From Patescibacteria group bacterium (GTDB taxonomy: Bacteria; Patescibacteriota; Gracilibacteria; Peribacterales; Peribacteraceae), in the NCBI GenBank assembly GCA_018818235.1, contig JAHISE010000022.1, positions 1 through 12,942 of the forward strand: a stretch of 12,942 nucleotides of DNA, in the 5' to 3' direction. Shown piece after piece: positions 1 to 6,698 of the stretch. The translations under genes were made by a program, and so were the position numbers. Under the pieces are notes generated by a model. It did not search any database. It worked only from the letters and a program-made list of their open reading frames with translations, and was not told where the DNA came from. How positions within the stretch are numbered: the stretch's first letter is position 1; the number at the start of each line of letters is the position of its first letter.

Positions 1-316
1 ATACATCACCAACATTGATATCAACTATTGCACTTCCAATAAGTGTGATTACTGGAGGTGTTGTATCAGGGACAGGAACTGCATTAACATTTACAGTCCT
101 TGTAACTGTAACTGCTTCATTAGCCGCAGCATCAGAAACGTCGTAAGTAACAGTGTAAGTATCTGCGATTGCTGTATTAACAGGATTAACTGTGACGATA
201 GATCCTGAAATATCTCCATCAACATCATCTGTTGCAGTTGCACCTGCGTCGGTGTAAGCATCACCAACTGTAATATCTACTGTAGCATCACCGGTTAACG
301 TAATGACAGGAGGCGT
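1..316 (-). repeat. DUF5011/HYR-like Ig-fold repeats in the protease C-terminus (one complete, one cut)
   Basis: Residues 668-746 and 753 onward begin with the same pattern (TPPVITL-G-A-VDI-VGD), repeated about 85 residues apart. The DNA of the two copies is recognisably similar but diverged. Such repeats usually act as stalk or surface-binding modules in secreted proteins. More copies probably lie beyond the left edge. Confidence 0.8.
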
Positions 317-2317
317 GCCATCGGCGGCTGCAAGTGCATTGTAAGCATTTATGCGTTTGCCCGAAACAGTCTTTCCACTAAGCGCGGCCAAGCTATCACC
401 TGTTGCCAGTATATTGCTTTTAATTTCTGCATTGCTTAGACCGGAGTTATAACCCTTGATAAGAGCTGCCAGTCCTGCAACATGTGGGGCTGCCATGGAG
501 GTGCCTTGCATATAGTCATAGACATCAGAAGCACTCCCCGAATATTTATTAATCTTAATATTATCAATAAAGCATCCATCTCCAATTGTTCCTGTATCAG
601 CATCACTATCACTCACCCATCGAAACCGGATTGTAAATGCAGATTGAAGATAACTATTTGGAAGGGATAACTCATCGAAATAGTATCCCGCAATATTAGA
701 ATCATCAAGATCATCGTCAATAGAATACTCATCCCATGCAAACCCTGTTGTAAATGCACTTCCATCATTACTAATTTCCAAAACCATATAATCATTCCAG
801 TTTATCGAATCATACTCAGTATCGCATTGTGTATAAAAACTCAGTGTAGCTCCATCAGAACCACTCAAATTAATTGAAGGCAGAGTAATTGTATAGTTCG
901 CATCAGATGCATATGGAGGAGGAGTGAAATCCCCATAAAGCACATTACCAACACTACCACCAAGATTATATGTCCCCCAATCACCTGTTGCTGTCCAACC
1001 TGCTGGGACAGCAGGTGGAGTGACAGATTCAAATGTTTCATCGAGTACTTTATCGGACGCTATTGTGCTATAAATATTCTTGCCAGGTGCACCTACGTCA
1101 ACTGAAGTAGCACCGTAGTCAGAAAAATCAGCAATATCATCATCTTGATCTGTTGCAGCAACACAAATTATATTTGCGGCAGTATGATCACAAGGATAAT
1201 CTGCAGTAACGCTGTGATTAATTGTAGCATTTCCTGCAGCAGCAATAAATAGTCCGCTAAATGAATCTATGGCACTATTAAGAGCAGCATCAGAACTTGA
1301 TCCACCCCAGCTCGCATTAATGATATCTGCCCCATTCTGTTGGGCAAAATTAATAGATTTAACAAGCTTACCACTGGTTAATGCGGTTTTAATTGCCATT
1401 ACCTTGGTATTTGGCACAACTCCGATTACTCCTCTACTGTTATTCTTTACTGCCGCAATGGTACCCGCAATGTGAGTACCATGCGAAGAAGATGTAGGAA
1501 GAGGTGTTATATCATCGTCCTCATAATCATAGCCATGATTACATCCTCCAAGAACGTTGCCACTATCGTCTTTGCAACTACTTCCGTCCCACATGTTAGC
1601 GGCAAGATCCGGATGGTTGTAATTAACACCCGAATCAATAACAGCAACAACCACAGAACTTGAACCTTCGGAGATATTCCACGCTTTCTGTGCCTCTATA
1701 TCAGCACCGGATGTACCACTGGTTCCATTTACCGATTGCCCCGTATTATCCAATCCCCAAAGTAAATCTTTATATGTATCATTAGCACTTATGGCATAAG
1801 GATAATAAATATAGTTTGGTTGAACATGCTCCACAGAAGGATCATTTTTCAATCGATCAACCAATTGCTGCACAGTCTCTCCATCATCTGGAGTCATAAC
1901 AGCAATATTTGCACTTTTGATTTCGTCTCTCATTTTAAGATTCTTTCTATTAGCAAAAGCTTTTGCACCAATTTTACCTCTAAAGCTTTTAAGATTTATA
2001 TTACTATTTTTGAACTTTACCAAAACTTCACCCTCCACATAATCACCCCCTGTCTCATTACTATCTACTACTGCCATATCTGATTTTTGCTTAAATTTAG
2101 ATGGCATATTCCCTCGTTCTACATTAAGCATTTCAGGTCTTTCCATCTCCATCTCCCTTACCATCTTGCCTCTTTTAGGCATCTGTTTGCCCCTTTCCAA
2201 GACCTGTCCTCTGGACAAATTCTCCGCCACCTGAGCATATGCAGGAGCAGGAACAGAAGTAAGTACAAATACCGCTAAAACAGCAATTCCAAGCGTTCTA
2301 TGAAGAGTATTTGCCAT
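1..2317 (-). CDS. Secreted subtilisin-like (S8) serine protease with inserted beta domain and DUF5011-like repeats; partial
   Basis: Read on the minus strand from ATG 2317, the frame is open for 772 codons to the left edge, so the C-terminus is missing. Residues 1-28 form a signal peptide with an AYA cleavage site. A charged, Met-rich linker (about 30-90) is followed by an inhibitor I9/fervidolysin-type propeptide (92-170). The catalytic triad is D228 (VIDSGVNYNHPDL), H279 (SSHGTHIAGT) and S607 (GTSMAAPH), with oxyanion N363 (AAAGNA). Residues 423-597 are an additional domain between N363 and S607, resembling a MAM-like or jelly-roll beta-sandwich (begins DETFES, then GWTATGDW). From 668 come DUF5011/HYR-like Ig-fold repeats (TPPVITLTG...VGDAYTDAGATATDDVDGDI); the second starts at 753 and is cut. 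The protein is probably an exported or cell-surface protease that matures by propeptide removal; its substrate is unknown. A good promoter lies at 2352-2379. The family call is secure; the insert's fold is inferred. Confidence 0.95.
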   Translation of the reverse strand, partial: MANTLHRTLGIAVLAVFVLTSVPAPAYAQVAENLSRGQVLERGKQMPKRGKMVREMEMERPEMLNVERGNMPSKFKQKSDMAVVDSNETGGDYVEGEVLVKFKNSNINLKSFRGKIGAKAFANRKNLKMRDEIKSANIAVMTPDDGETVQQLVDRLKNDPSVEHVQPNYIYYPYAISANDTYKDLLWGLDNTGQSVNGTSGTSGADIEAQKAWNISEGSSSVVVAVIDSGVNYNHPDLAANMWDGSSCKDDSGNVLGGCNHGYDYEDDDITPLPTSSSHGTHIAGTIAAVKNNSRGVIGVVPNTKVMAIKTALTSGKLVKSINFAQQNGADIINASWGGSSSDAALNSAIDSFSGLFIAAAGNATINHSVTADYPCDHTAANIICVAATDQDDDIADFSDYGATSVDVGAPGKNIYSTIASDKVLDETFESVTPPAVPAGWTATGDWGTYNLGGSVGNVLYGDFTPPPYASDANYTITLPSINLSGSDGATLSFYTQCDTEYDSINWNDYMVLEISNDGSAFTTGFAWDEYSIDDDLDDSNIAGYYFDELSLPNSYLQSAFTIRFRWVSDSDADTGTIGDGCFIDNIKINKYSGSASDVYDYMQGTSMAAPHVAGLAALIKGYNSGLSNAEIKSNILATGDSLAALSGKTVSGKRINAYNALAAADGTPPVITLTGDATVDITVGDAYTDAGATATDDVDGDISGSIVTVNPVNTAIADTYTVTYDVSDAAANEAVTVTRTVNVNAVPVPDTTPPVITLIGSAIVDINVGDV
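527..1051 (-). other. Extra beta-sandwich-like domain inserted in the S8 catalytic domain
   Basis: This segment encodes residues 423-597 of the protease. In subtilisin the oxyanion Asn and the nucleophilic Ser are 66 residues apart; here they are 244 apart, and this block accounts for the difference. It is rich in G, S, T, D and aromatic residues, has few basic residues, and has alternating hydrophobic strands such as ATLSFYTQCDTEYD and FTIRFRWVSDSD, ending GDGCFIDNIKIN. That pattern is typical of MAM/jelly-roll domains seen in other secreted peptidases. The reading frame is uninterrupted, so this is a domain insertion rather than a mobile element. Confidence 0.6.
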
Positions 2318-2351
2318 ATTGCAAATATTGGGAATAGTTACAAAGTAGCAT

Positions 2352-2379
2352 ATCATATACTTATTTTTGCTGTTGTCAA
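2352..2379 (-). promoter_or_regulatory. Sigma70-type promoter of the S8 protease
   Basis: On the minus strand a perfect -35 TTGACA (2379-2374) and a -10 TATGAT (2357-2352, 5 of 6) are separated by 16 nt. Transcription would start near 2345, giving a 5' leader of about 28 nt before ATG 2317. No purine-rich Shine-Dalgarno sequence is seen in that leader. Confidence 0.75.
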
Positions 2380-2420
2380 TGGCTTATTTTGTAACTGCTC
2401 ACTGACCAGATCATGTCTGA

Positions 2421-2456
2421 ACCATGGATGACACGGATGTCACGGATTACACGGAT
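2421..2456. repeat. 9-bp tandem repeat, four units
   Basis: Three units sharing the core CACGGAT with two variable bases lie at 2430-2438, 2439-2447 and 2448-2456, preceded by a degenerate unit (accatggat) at 2421-2429. The array lies between the reductase stop and the protease promoter. No coding function is seen. Confidence 0.8.
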
Positions 2457-2490
2457 CACATTCTACAAAGCAGGCAGAAGTTAATACTTC

Positions 2491-2525
2491 GTTCATTATT
2501 CATTATTCATTCTTCATTATTCATT
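2491..2525. repeat. 7-bp tandem repeat, five units, spanning the reductase stop codon
   Basis: Five consecutive heptamers of consensus ATTCATT (AATGAAT on the coding strand) occupy 2491-2525, with changes only at the first base of a unit. The array covers the last codons of the reductase gene (…MNNEE) and its TGA stop (2509-2507), then continues about 16 bp past it. Confidence 0.85.
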
Positions 2526-3337
2526 GCTTCAAGAGCTTCTCTGACAGCCTCCTCCGTCGTCTTCATCTCAATCCCCTCCACTTCAAGCTTAGAAGAATCC
2601 AATACACAGTTACTTCTTCCGGTCTTTGCTACTTCTCCAAGTTCATCCAGAGTTAGCCTTACAAACTCATGCGAGGGATCCACAATCTCCTTATACTTCT
2701 GCATTATCTCGTAAGGTGAAATTGGACCCTGATTAACCACGTTATAGATACCTGTAGCTCTCTTCTCGATCAATTGCTCTGCAACCTTCATAAAATCCGG
2801 AATGTAAGTAATGGAATTGCGAACATCCAAGACTCTTTCGTATTTACTGATCTTACTTATCAAGTTTCTAGGCTCAGCAGTTCCATCAAATGGCATCCTT
2901 AATCTGAGCACTAAAACATCATCAGGATATTGTTTAAGAAATTGATCTGCCTGACTTTTTGATTTTGAATAAGTGCTCCCTTCAAAATTAGGCGGATCTT
3001 CTTCGCTAAATCCCTTGCCTCCATTGTCACCCTGATAAATACAACCTGATCCCAAATGAACCCAATATATTCCACGCTTCTTACACTCATCTAACAGAAC
3101 CTGAGGACCTGTTGTATTGCTTTTGAAAGTCGCCTCCTTATGATCCTCACACCAATCAACATTTGGTCTTCCGGTTTTTCCGGCTGCATTGATTACAACA
3201 TCGGGTTTGTACTCATCCAGAGCCTCAGCAACTTCGGTAGCATTAGAAATATCCACACGTGGAGTTATCGCTTGTGGGTAGAGCTTTCTAAAGTAACCTC
3301 CTAGGTAGCCGTTGGATCCGAAGATTAGGACTTGCAT
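2507..3337 (-). CDS. NAD(P)-dependent reductase, RmlD/UER-like (NDP-4-keto-6-deoxyhexose epimerase/reductase-like)
   Basis: This is a 276-residue short-chain dehydrogenase/reductase of the extended, RmlD-like kind. The Rossmann motif GSNGYLG is at residues 7-13, NAAGKTGRPNVDWCEDHK at about 50-67, GSGCIY at 96-101, and the catalytic YxxxK at Y123/K127. Later blocks (LRLRMPFDG, EPRNLISKISKYERV, GIYNVVNQGPIS, RSNCVLDSSKL) match my recollection of the C-terminal half of plant RHM / NRS-ER and the mimivirus homologue. Those enzymes convert UDP-4-keto-6-deoxyglucose to UDP-L-rhamnose by 3,5-epimerisation and 4-reduction. A role in making a deoxysugar nucleotide for surface glycans is therefore likely, but the substrate is inferred and no other sugar genes are in the window. 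ATG 3337 is chosen because the Rossmann strand MQVLIFG begins there; a longer frame from 3385 adds an unrelated stretch running into the repeat element. Confidence 0.88.
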   Translation of the reverse strand: MQVLIFGSNGYLGGYFRKLYPQAITPRVDISNATEVAEALDEYKPDVVINAAGKTGRPNVDWCEDHKEATFKSNTTGPQVLLDECKKRGIYWVHLGSGCIYQGDNGGKGFSEEDPPNFEGSTYSKSKSQADQFLKQYPDDVLVLRLRMPFDGTAEPRNLISKISKYERVLDVRNSITYIPDFMKVAEQLIEKRATGIYNVVNQGPISPYEIMQKYKEIVDPSHEFVRLTLDELGEVAKTGRSNCVLDSSKLEVEGIEMKTTEEAVREALEAMNNEE

Positions 3338-3343
3338 AGGTGG

Positions 3344-3352
3344 ATGATAGCA
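3344..3352 (-). promoter_or_regulatory. Extended -10 promoter of the reductase, possibly leaderless
   Basis: On the minus strand TGC-TATCAT is an extended -10 element with 5 of 6 matches to TATAAT. It is followed by only 6 nt (CCACCT) and then ATG 3337. No good -35 box is visible 16-18 nt upstream, which is tolerated with extended -10 promoters. Transcription would start at or next to the start codon, and there is no Shine-Dalgarno sequence. Confidence 0.55.
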
Positions 3353-3376
3353 GGTGAGAGTTGTTGATGCACTTGC

Positions 3377-3639
3377 CGACCTCACCCCCTGTCCCCCTCT
3401 CCTCCCACGTATTTGAGCACTTTGGATGTTTGTTGTTTATATGTATTCAGGTTTAGAGGAGAGGGTGGAGCCTATGTTGTTGAAGGTTTTTGAATTGTGC
3501 TTATTGTGATACTGCAATGATATTCACTTCAATAATATGGGCTCCCCCCTCTCCTGTGAGTATCCAGAATAATTAAACAACAAAAAGCATTACTAGAATT
3601 CATTTATATGGCAGGAGAGGGGGACAGGGGGTGAGGTCG
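3377..3639. mobile_element. MITE-like palindromic element with 27-bp terminal inverted repeats
   Basis: The outer arms 3377-3403 and 3613-3639 are perfect 27-bp inverted repeats, rich in C on the left and G on the right. Inside are two more copies of the GGAGAGG core: 3456-3465 pairs with 3395-3404 (10 bp), and 3545-3556 pairs with 3612-3623 (12 bp). In addition 3458-3472 pairs with 3540-3554 (14 of 15). The 263-bp element can therefore fold either as one long stem or as two side-by-side hairpins. It has no open reading frame of its own and no obvious target-site duplication. It fills the divergent gap between the reductase and ftsK, with each gene's promoter lying just outside it. Confidence 0.75.
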
Positions 3640-3661
3640 TATGAGGCGCTAAATCCCACTA

Positions 3662-3690
3662 TTCACATCTCCCCAAATCCATGCTTTAAT
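3662..3690 (+). promoter_or_regulatory. ftsK promoter, possibly leaderless
   Basis: The -35 TTCACA (3662-3667, 5 of 6) and -10 TTTAAT (3685-3690) are 17 nt apart, and TGC directly before the -10 makes it an extended -10. Only 7 nt (acccccA) separate the -10 from ATG 3698, so the transcript would begin at or one base before the start codon. Confidence 0.6.
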
Positions 3691-3697
3691 ACCCCCA

Positions 3698-5926
3698 ATG
3701 GCAGCCAGAAGAAAATCCCGCAGGCGCTCAAGTCGCAAGAAGTCCTCTTCACTGGATTTAAGCGAAACAACCGTTCGCCATATCAGTGGAATTATTCAAA
3801 TAGGAGCCGGTGTATTGGTATTCCTTGCACTAAAACAACAGGCAGGAGCTGTCGGCGATTCACTTAATACTATATTAACTTTCTTCTTTGGAAGATTCGG
3901 AATGATATTCCCGTTATTCCTTGTGGGATCGGGAGTATTGCACTGGTTCTCGGCTCAAAATTACTTTGAATCGAAAAGATCAATCGGATTGATGCTTTGC
4001 TTCCTCGCATTCCTCGGGTTCATGCACATGCAGGCACCATTGGAAGATCTGGCATCCAAAAGAGATGAGTTGGCAGGAGCCATCGGATTTATGGTCAGCC
4101 TTCCATTTGTACTGTTCACAACAAAAGCAGTCGGATACACAGTACTTGCATCGATATTCATGATAGGAGTATTTGTGGCATTCGAACCGGACTTTGGAGC
4201 AATGTTCAGATGGGTAGTTGAAAATATAAAACCTAAGAAAAAGGCTAAACGCCACTCTAGAAGAGTAAGTGATGAAGAAGATGAATACGAAGACGATGAG
4301 GAAGAAGAGGAATACGAAGATGAAGAAGATGACGAGGAATACGAAGATGACGAAGAAGAATCTGAACTGAATATCATACGACCTGCTTTTGCACAAAAGG
4401 TAGCCAAAGAAAAGGCAAAGAAGAATGTAAAGGAAAAAATTATGCCCAAGGACACAATTCAAATGCAGGACACAAGATTCGAAGAATGGACATTCCCCGC
4501 ATTTGATCTTTTAGATGCCCAACAAAGCGAATTGGCCGTAGATGACGAAGATCTGAAGAAACAAGCAAGACTGATTGAAGAAAAGCTCGAACAATTTGAT
4601 GTTGAGGTTACCGTGCGGGACGCCAGACCCGGTCCCACCGTAACACAGTTCACTCTGGAACCGGCTGAAGGGATAAAGCTGAGCAGAATAGGAAGCCTGA
4701 AAGATGATCTTTCACTGGCACTTTCCGCCCCCAGCCTGCGCATAGAAGCACCAATACCGGGCAAATCTCTTGTTGGAATAGAAATGCCAAATAAGATTCG
4801 AACATTTGTTCATCTCAGGGAAATTCTGGAAAGTCCCGAATTCACTCAAAGTGAATCCCCTCTTACGCTACCACTTGGACGCAATGTATCCGGCAGTGCG
4901 GTGTGCGCAGATCTTGCAGATATGCCTCACCTTCTTGTAGCCGGCGCAACGGGATCTGGTAAGTCCGTATGTATGAATACATTCCTGCTATCCCTTCTTT
5001 ACCAGAACGCCCCAAACGAACTTAAGTTCATAATGATCGATCCTAAGAGAGTTGAACTTGCTCCTTATGATGGCATACCTCATCTTCTTACTCCTGTGAT
5101 TACCGATTCCGATAAAGCACTTCAGGCTTTGCGATGGGTTGTTGCAGAAATGGGACGCAGACTCCATAGATTTTCTGAAATCGGAGTACGTAATCTCGCA
5201 GAATTCAACGAGAAACAAATGGAGGAAGAAAACGTGCTTCCAAGAATTGTATTGGTTATAGACGAACTAGCTGATTTGATGATGCGACAATTTAAACGTG
5301 ACACAGAAACAATGATCGCGCGCATCGCACAGATGGCACGTGCAACAGGTATGCATATTATAATCGCAACACAAAGACCAAGTGTGGACGTTATTACAGG
5401 TTTGATTAAAGCAAATATTCCCACAAGGATTTCATTCAGAACCGTAAGCGCAATCGACTCCCGTACCATCTTGGATTCTATGGGCGCGGAAGATCTGCTT
5501 GGGAAAGGCGATATGCTTTATTTGACTGCTACCACTCCAAAACCGGTTCGTATTCAGGGGATTTTTGTTACTACAAAGGAAGTGGAAAGAGTAATCAACG
5601 CTGTTAAAATCGCAGGAGGAGGAAAGATAACAGAACAAATCGGAATGGAAGATAATGATGAAGACGATGAGAATGCCGATATTCCCGCAAACGCCTACAG
5701 CAATATTGATCTGGAAGCAGATGATAACGGCGGAGAGGAGCTGTTCTTTGACGCCGTGCGAATTGTGCAGGAAACCGGCAGAGCATCAGCTAGCCTTCTG
5801 CAACGCCAACTCAAAGTTGGATACGCCCGCGCCGCACGCCTCTTAGACATTATGGAAGAAAAAGGATTGATAGGACCTGCGGATGGGGCTAAAGCAAGAA
5901 AAGTATATGTCGGGACACAGAGTTGA
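3698..5926 (+). CDS. ftsK: DNA translocase FtsK/SpoIIIE
   Basis: A 742-residue membrane-anchored double-stranded DNA motor that moves chromosome ends across the closing septum during division. A basic tail (residues 1-20, many R/K/S) precedes four or five hydrophobic segments between about 28 and 160. Residues 191-224 are an almost purely acidic D/E/Y linker. The alpha/beta motor follows, with Walker A GATGSGKS at 416-423, MIDPKRVEL downstream, Walker B LVIDELADL with D522, and ATQRPSVDVITG. The C-terminal winged-helix gamma domain (about 675-735, SLLQRQLKVGYARAARLLDIMEEKGLIGP) is the part that reads oriented octamers (KOPS/SRS) in known FtsK/SpoIIIE. The length is close to SpoIIIE-type proteins, much shorter than E. 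coli FtsK, which has a long linker. ATG 3698 is chosen for its position after the promoter; no Shine-Dalgarno sequence is visible. rdgB follows 115 bp downstream across a large inverted repeat. Confidence 0.97.
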   Translation: MAARRKSRRRSSRKKSSSLDLSETTVRHISGIIQIGAGVLVFLALKQQAGAVGDSLNTILTFFFGRFGMIFPLFLVGSGVLHWFSAQNYFESKRSIGLMLCFLAFLGFMHMQAPLEDLASKRDELAGAIGFMVSLPFVLFTTKAVGYTVLASIFMIGVFVAFEPDFGAMFRWVVENIKPKKKAKRHSRRVSDEEDEYEDDEEEEEYEDEEDDEEYEDDEEESELNIIRPAFAQKVAKEKAKKNVKEKIMPKDTIQMQDTRFEEWTFPAFDLLDAQQSELAVDDEDLKKQARLIEEKLEQFDVEVTVRDARPGPTVTQFTLEPAEGIKLSRIGSLKDDLSLALSAPSLRIEAPIPGKSLVGIEMPNKIRTFVHLREILESPEFTQSESPLTLPLGRNVSGSAVCADLADMPHLLVAGATGSGKSVCMNTFLLSLLYQNAPNELKFIMIDPKRVELAPYDGIPHLLTPVITDSDKALQALRWVVAEMGRRLHRFSEIGVRNLAEFNEKQMEEENVLPRIVLVIDELADLMMRQFKRDTETMIARIAQMARATGMHIIIATQRPSVDVITGLIKANIPTRISFRTVSAIDSRTILDSMGAEDLLGKGDMLYLTATTPKPVRIQGIFVTTKEVERVINAVKIAGGGKITEQIGMEDNDEDDENADIPANAYSNIDLEADDNGGEELFFDAVRIVQETGRASASLLQRQLKVGYARAARLLDIMEEKGLIGPADGAKARKVYVGTQS

Positions 5927-5949
5927 TTAATTATAAAGAACACTGCAGC

Positions 5950-6026
5950 GTCACTGGTCACTGGTCACTAGTCGCTAGTCATCTCGCAATTGGCAGACCA
6001 GTGACTAGTGACCAGCGACCAGTGAC
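5950..6026. repeat. Head-to-head heptamer arrays forming a 31-bp hairpin
   Basis: The left arm 5950-5980 is a tandem array with period 7 (TCACTGG, TCACTGG, TCACTAG, TCGCTAG). The right arm 5996-6026 is the same family inverted (CCAGTGA-type units). The arms pair over 31 positions with 28 Watson-Crick pairs and one G-U, around a 15-nt loop. No T-tract follows, so this is not a classical intrinsic terminator, though the hairpin would be a strong RNA structure between ftsK and rdgB. Confidence 0.85.
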
Positions 6027-6041
6027 CCCCAATTCTACCAA

Positions 6042-6635
6042 ATGCAAATACTAATCGGCACCAACAACTACGGCAAAGCAACAGAAATCTCCGAATCCCT
6101 CTCCGGCCTCGAGCTCGACTTTATAACTCCAAAGGATTTAGGAATAGAATCTGATCCTGAAGAAACTGGAGCTGATTTTAAAGAGAATGCGATACTTAAA
6201 GCAAAACACTTCAACTCACTTTCTTCTCTGCCAACTATAGCGGACGATTCCGGAATAATAGTAGATGCATTGCAAGATGAACTGGGCCTACATACTCGAC
6301 GCTGGGGTGCGGGGCCCGAGGCGAGTGACGAGGAGTGGATTGAATATTTTCTTGATAGGATGAAGAGTGAACCGAATAAGAAAGCCTCGTTCATCTGCAC
6401 ACTCGCCTACGTAGATCACAACAATGACCTTCATTTATTCGAAGGGGAATGCCATGGCATGATCACAGAATCACTGGAAGCTGATTATCTACCAGGTCTT
6501 CCTATCTCTGCATGCTTCCGACCCGAAGGATTGACCCAAGTATTTTCGAGCCTGACTCTTGATCAAAAAAATAGTACAAGCCATAGGGGTAGGGCTAGCC
6601 AAAAACTGCGTTTACACTTAGAAAATATCAATTAA
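6042..6635 (+). CDS. rdgB: HAM1/RdgB-family non-canonical purine NTP pyrophosphatase (divergent)
   Basis: A 197-residue protein, the same length as E. coli RdgB. The family hydrolyses dITP, dXTP and related deaminated purine triphosphates to monophosphates, keeping them out of DNA. Visible motifs are GTNNYGKATEI (6-16, phosphate-binding start), EETGADFKENAILKA (40-54), ADDSGIIVDAL (67-77) with the acidic catalytic pair, and SHRGRA (180-185). The usual GFGYDPIF substrate-recognition motif is replaced by GLPISACF (152-159), lacking its Tyr and Asp, so specificity may differ. The N-terminal methionine begins the first beta strand, as usual in the family. It may be transcribed with ftsK through the hairpin region, since I see no strong promoter of its own. 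The family call is firm; exact substrate is less certain. Confidence 0.88.
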   Translation: MQILIGTNNYGKATEISESLSGLELDFITPKDLGIESDPEETGADFKENAILKAKHFNSLSSLPTIADDSGIIVDALQDELGLHTRRWGAGPEASDEEWIEYFLDRMKSEPNKKASFICTLAYVDHNNDLHLFEGECHGMITESLEADYLPGLPISACFRPEGLTQVFSSLTLDQKNSTSHRGRASQKLRLHLENIN

Positions 6636-6671
6636 TTAGTACTATATTTAGTACCATATTTGGTATATAAT
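6636..6671 (+). promoter_or_regulatory. 12-bp direct repeats overlapping the toxin-antitoxin promoter
   Basis: Three consecutive 12-bp units at 6636-6647, 6648-6659 and 6660-6671 share the pattern TTrGTAyyATAT with a few changes; the third ends in a perfect -10 TATAAT (6666-6671). A short palindrome, TACCA-N5-TGGTA, straddles units two and three. This arrangement suits an autorepressor site for the antitoxin or the toxin-antitoxin complex. No clear -35 is seen. The leader to ATG 6699 would be about 20 nt. Confidence 0.55.
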
Positions 6672-6698
6672 ATAGGTGTATTATTACCAATCCAAAAT

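Noticed and set aside
482..2278. Several short plus-strand open frames across the left third
   Set aside because: The minus-strand protease frame is continuous here with signal peptide, propeptide and catalytic motifs; the plus-strand peptides resemble nothing and lack start signals.
2477..2490. Small stem GAAGT-TAAT-ACTTC downstream of the reductase stop as a terminator
   Set aside because: The stem is only 5 bp and no T-tract follows on the minus strand.
3378..3640. Possible CRISPR array suggested by repeated GGAGAGG units
   Set aside because: Units are few, inverted relative to each other and unevenly spaced, with no cas genes; an inverted-repeat element explains them.
3961..4462. Two long overlapping open frames on the minus strand inside ftsK (Ser-rich and Phe/Val-rich)
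   Set aside because: They are antisense shadows of the purine-rich acidic linker; composition is low-complexity and ftsK motifs in the plus frame are unambiguous.
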